Assembly (NCBI RefSeq): GCF_015070375.1
Contig: NZ_JADCLL010000002.1
Span: forward strand, 372,001-436,000
Reading direction: 5' to 3'
Length of the DNA stretch: 64,000 bases
Source: Nocardioides kribbensis
Lineage (GTDB): Bacteria; Actinomycetota; Actinomycetes; Propionibacteriales; Nocardioidaceae
The notes beneath the pieces were generated by a model. It was not told where the DNA came from and ran no database searches. It worked only from the letters and a program-made list of their open reading frames with translations. Shown one piece after another: positions 63,101 to 64,000 of this stretch (its first letter is position 1; every line of letters begins with the position of its first letter). A program made the translations under genes and the position numbers.

Positions 63101-63408
63101 AGCCGGCCCCCCTCGGCCTCGTCGCCGCTCTCGGCGTCGACGTCGTCGCTGCCCTTGGCGAAGCGCGCCACCGCGACCGACCCGACGAAGCCGACCAGGG
63201 TCAGCACGAGCAGCACGGGCAGGGTGGTGGAGGTGTCGCGCTCGACGGCGTCGACGGCGATGGCGCAGATGACCACGGCGACGAGCACGTCGAGGGCGAC
63301 GGTGCGGTCGAGCACGGTGGGGCCGCGGGTGATCCGCACGACGAGCAGCACGGCGGCGAGGCCGAGCATCACCACGCAGGCGGTGGTCACGAGGTCGCTG
63401 GGGCTCAC
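63097..63408 (-). CDS. mnhF: Na+/H+ antiporter (Mrp/Mnh) subunit F
   Basis: A 103-residue subunit with three membrane helices. VVRITRGPTVLDRTVALDVL is the MnhF signature (RxxxGPTxxDRxxALD), followed by VAVVICAIAVDAVERDTS and a third helix with VGFVGSVAVARFA. The tail is acidic. It overlaps both mnhE and mnhG by 4 nt, as usual in mrp operons. Confidence 0.93.
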   Translation of the reverse strand: MSPSDLVTTACVVMLGLAAVLLVVRITRGPTVLDRTVALDVLVAVVICAIAVDAVERDTSTTLPVLLVLTLVGFVGSVAVARFAKGSDDVDAESGDEAEGGRL

Positions 63409-64000
63409 GGGGCGGCCTCCCGGTCGCGGTCGGTGTCGCGTGACGGGGGTCCGGACGTGCGGCCGGCGGCCGACCCGCCCCCGGCCGACCCGCCCCCGCC
63501 GTCGGCGGCCAGCCCCGCCGCAGCGGCCGCGGCGGCGTCCGCGCCCGGGTCCTCGGGGGCGAAGGCGGCGAGCACCCGCGCCTCCAGGGCGAGCACGTCG
63601 TCGCGGTAGCGCTGGGCGGCGCCCTCGTCGGCGACGTCGAGCACGTGCAGGTAGAGGGTGTGGGTGGAGCGGCGGGTCTCGACGACCACGCTGCCGGGCA
63701 CGAGCGAGACCAGGACGGCGACGGTGGTGAGCACCAGGTCCGACTCCGCGCGCAGCGGCACGGCCACCACGGCGCTGCGCGGCACGCAGCGCGGGCGCAG
63801 CACGATGAGCGCGACCTGCACGCTGGCGGCGACCACGTCGACCGCGAAGCGGCCCAGCAGTCGCGCCAGCGCGAGCGGGCGCAGCCGCCCGCCCAGCCGC
63901 AGACGCGGCATCGGGAAGACCAGGCACACCAGCACCGCCACGAGCACCCCGGAGAGCACGATCAGCACGTCGGGGAAGCCCCACAGCAGCGTCCAGACGA
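63405..64000 (-). CDS. mnhE: Na+/H+ antiporter (Mrp/Mnh) subunit E, start outside the window
   Basis: The visible part has the first helix (VWTLLWGFPDVLIVLSGVLV and onward), then FPMPRLRLGGRLRPLALARL and a second membrane region, and VPLRAESDLVLTTVAVLVSL, VPGSVVV, with THTLYLHVLDV, all standard MnhE features. The reading frame stays open to the right edge, so the N-terminus is missing; the ATG/GTG inside the first helix is not the real start. An unusual Gly/Ala-rich tail of about 50 residues (ADGGGGSAGGGSAAGRTSG) ends the protein. The rest of the operon (mnhA-D) is expected to the right. Confidence 0.9.
   Translation of the reverse strand, partial: VWTLLWGFPDVLIVLSGVLVAVLVCLVFPMPRLRLGGRLRPLALARLLGRFAVDVVAASVQVALIVLRPRCVPRSAVVAVPLRAESDLVLTTVAVLVSLVPGSVVVETRRSTHTLYLHVLDVADEGAAQRYRDDVLALEARVLAAFAPEDPGADAAAAAAAGLAADGGGGSAGGGSAAGRTSGPPSRDTDRDREAAP

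Overview
The window is about 64 kb of very GC-rich chromosome, almost certainly from an actinobacterium. I infer a Nocardioides-like member of the Nocardioidaceae from the GC-biased third positions, GTG/ATG starts with 4-nt ATGA/GTGA overlaps, a SigK/RskA/fasciclin set, a DesA3-type desaturase with its reductase, a mycothiol-type DinB/maleylpyruvate isomerase-like protein and many leaderless starts. No rRNA, tRNA, CRISPR array, integrase or transposase was seen.

Layout. 0-4 kb: E1alpha-E1beta-E2 of a 2-oxo acid dehydrogenase. 4-16.5 kb: core accessory genes, namely an NAD-dependent epimerase, an ECF sigma factor divergent from a Ser/Thr kinase, an amidohydrolase, an SGNH lipoprotein, a CDF metal exporter, a SigK-RskA-fasciclin cluster and a PucR-type regulator. 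16.6-19.2 kb: an acyl-CoA desaturase and its ferredoxin reductase. 19.8-26.6 kb: a catabolic cluster (CaiB/BaiF CoA-transferase, cyclase, two MmgE/PrpD proteins, hydantoinase-like amidohydrolase). 26.6-37.4 kb: an accessory island of lower and mixed GC with hypothetical membrane proteins, a PD-(D/E)xK nuclease and a probable defence segment (OLD-type ATPase-TOPRIM protein, HEPN protein, unknown protein). 37.5-47 kb: a second catabolic block (CitE-like lyase, IclR regulator, LivKHMGF ABC transporter, muconolactone-isomerase-like protein, Asp/Glu racemase, FAD oxidoreductase). 47-64 kb: phosphoglucomutase, a propeller-like membrane protein, SDR, GAF-SpoIIE phosphatase, thioredoxin-NHL protein, GNAT, MOSC, a GNAT/cupin pair, LysE-LysG and the end of an Mrp antiporter operon.

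How the parts connect. The two catabolic blocks look like one pathway interrupted by the island. Both promoters carry a 19-bp dyad of the form NGTTYC-N7-GRAACN, two copies before the CoA-transferase and three in the iclR-livK gap, so the IclR protein probably controls both. The substrate is not identified; the enzymes suggest import of a small acid or cyclic amide, ring opening or racemisation, hydration, CoA activation and CitE-type cleavage.

Three palindromic repeat families stand out. Five 66-74 bp copies of one family lie at gene ends, four of them between convergent genes. A second 89-bp family has one intergenic copy and one copy lying in frame inside the Ser/Thr kinase, between the HRD and DFG-equivalent motifs. 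A third, clustered family adds about 80 in-frame residues to the CitE-like lyase. At least a dozen genes have a TAnnnT -10-like hexamer 6-8 nt before the start codon, pointing to leaderless transcripts.
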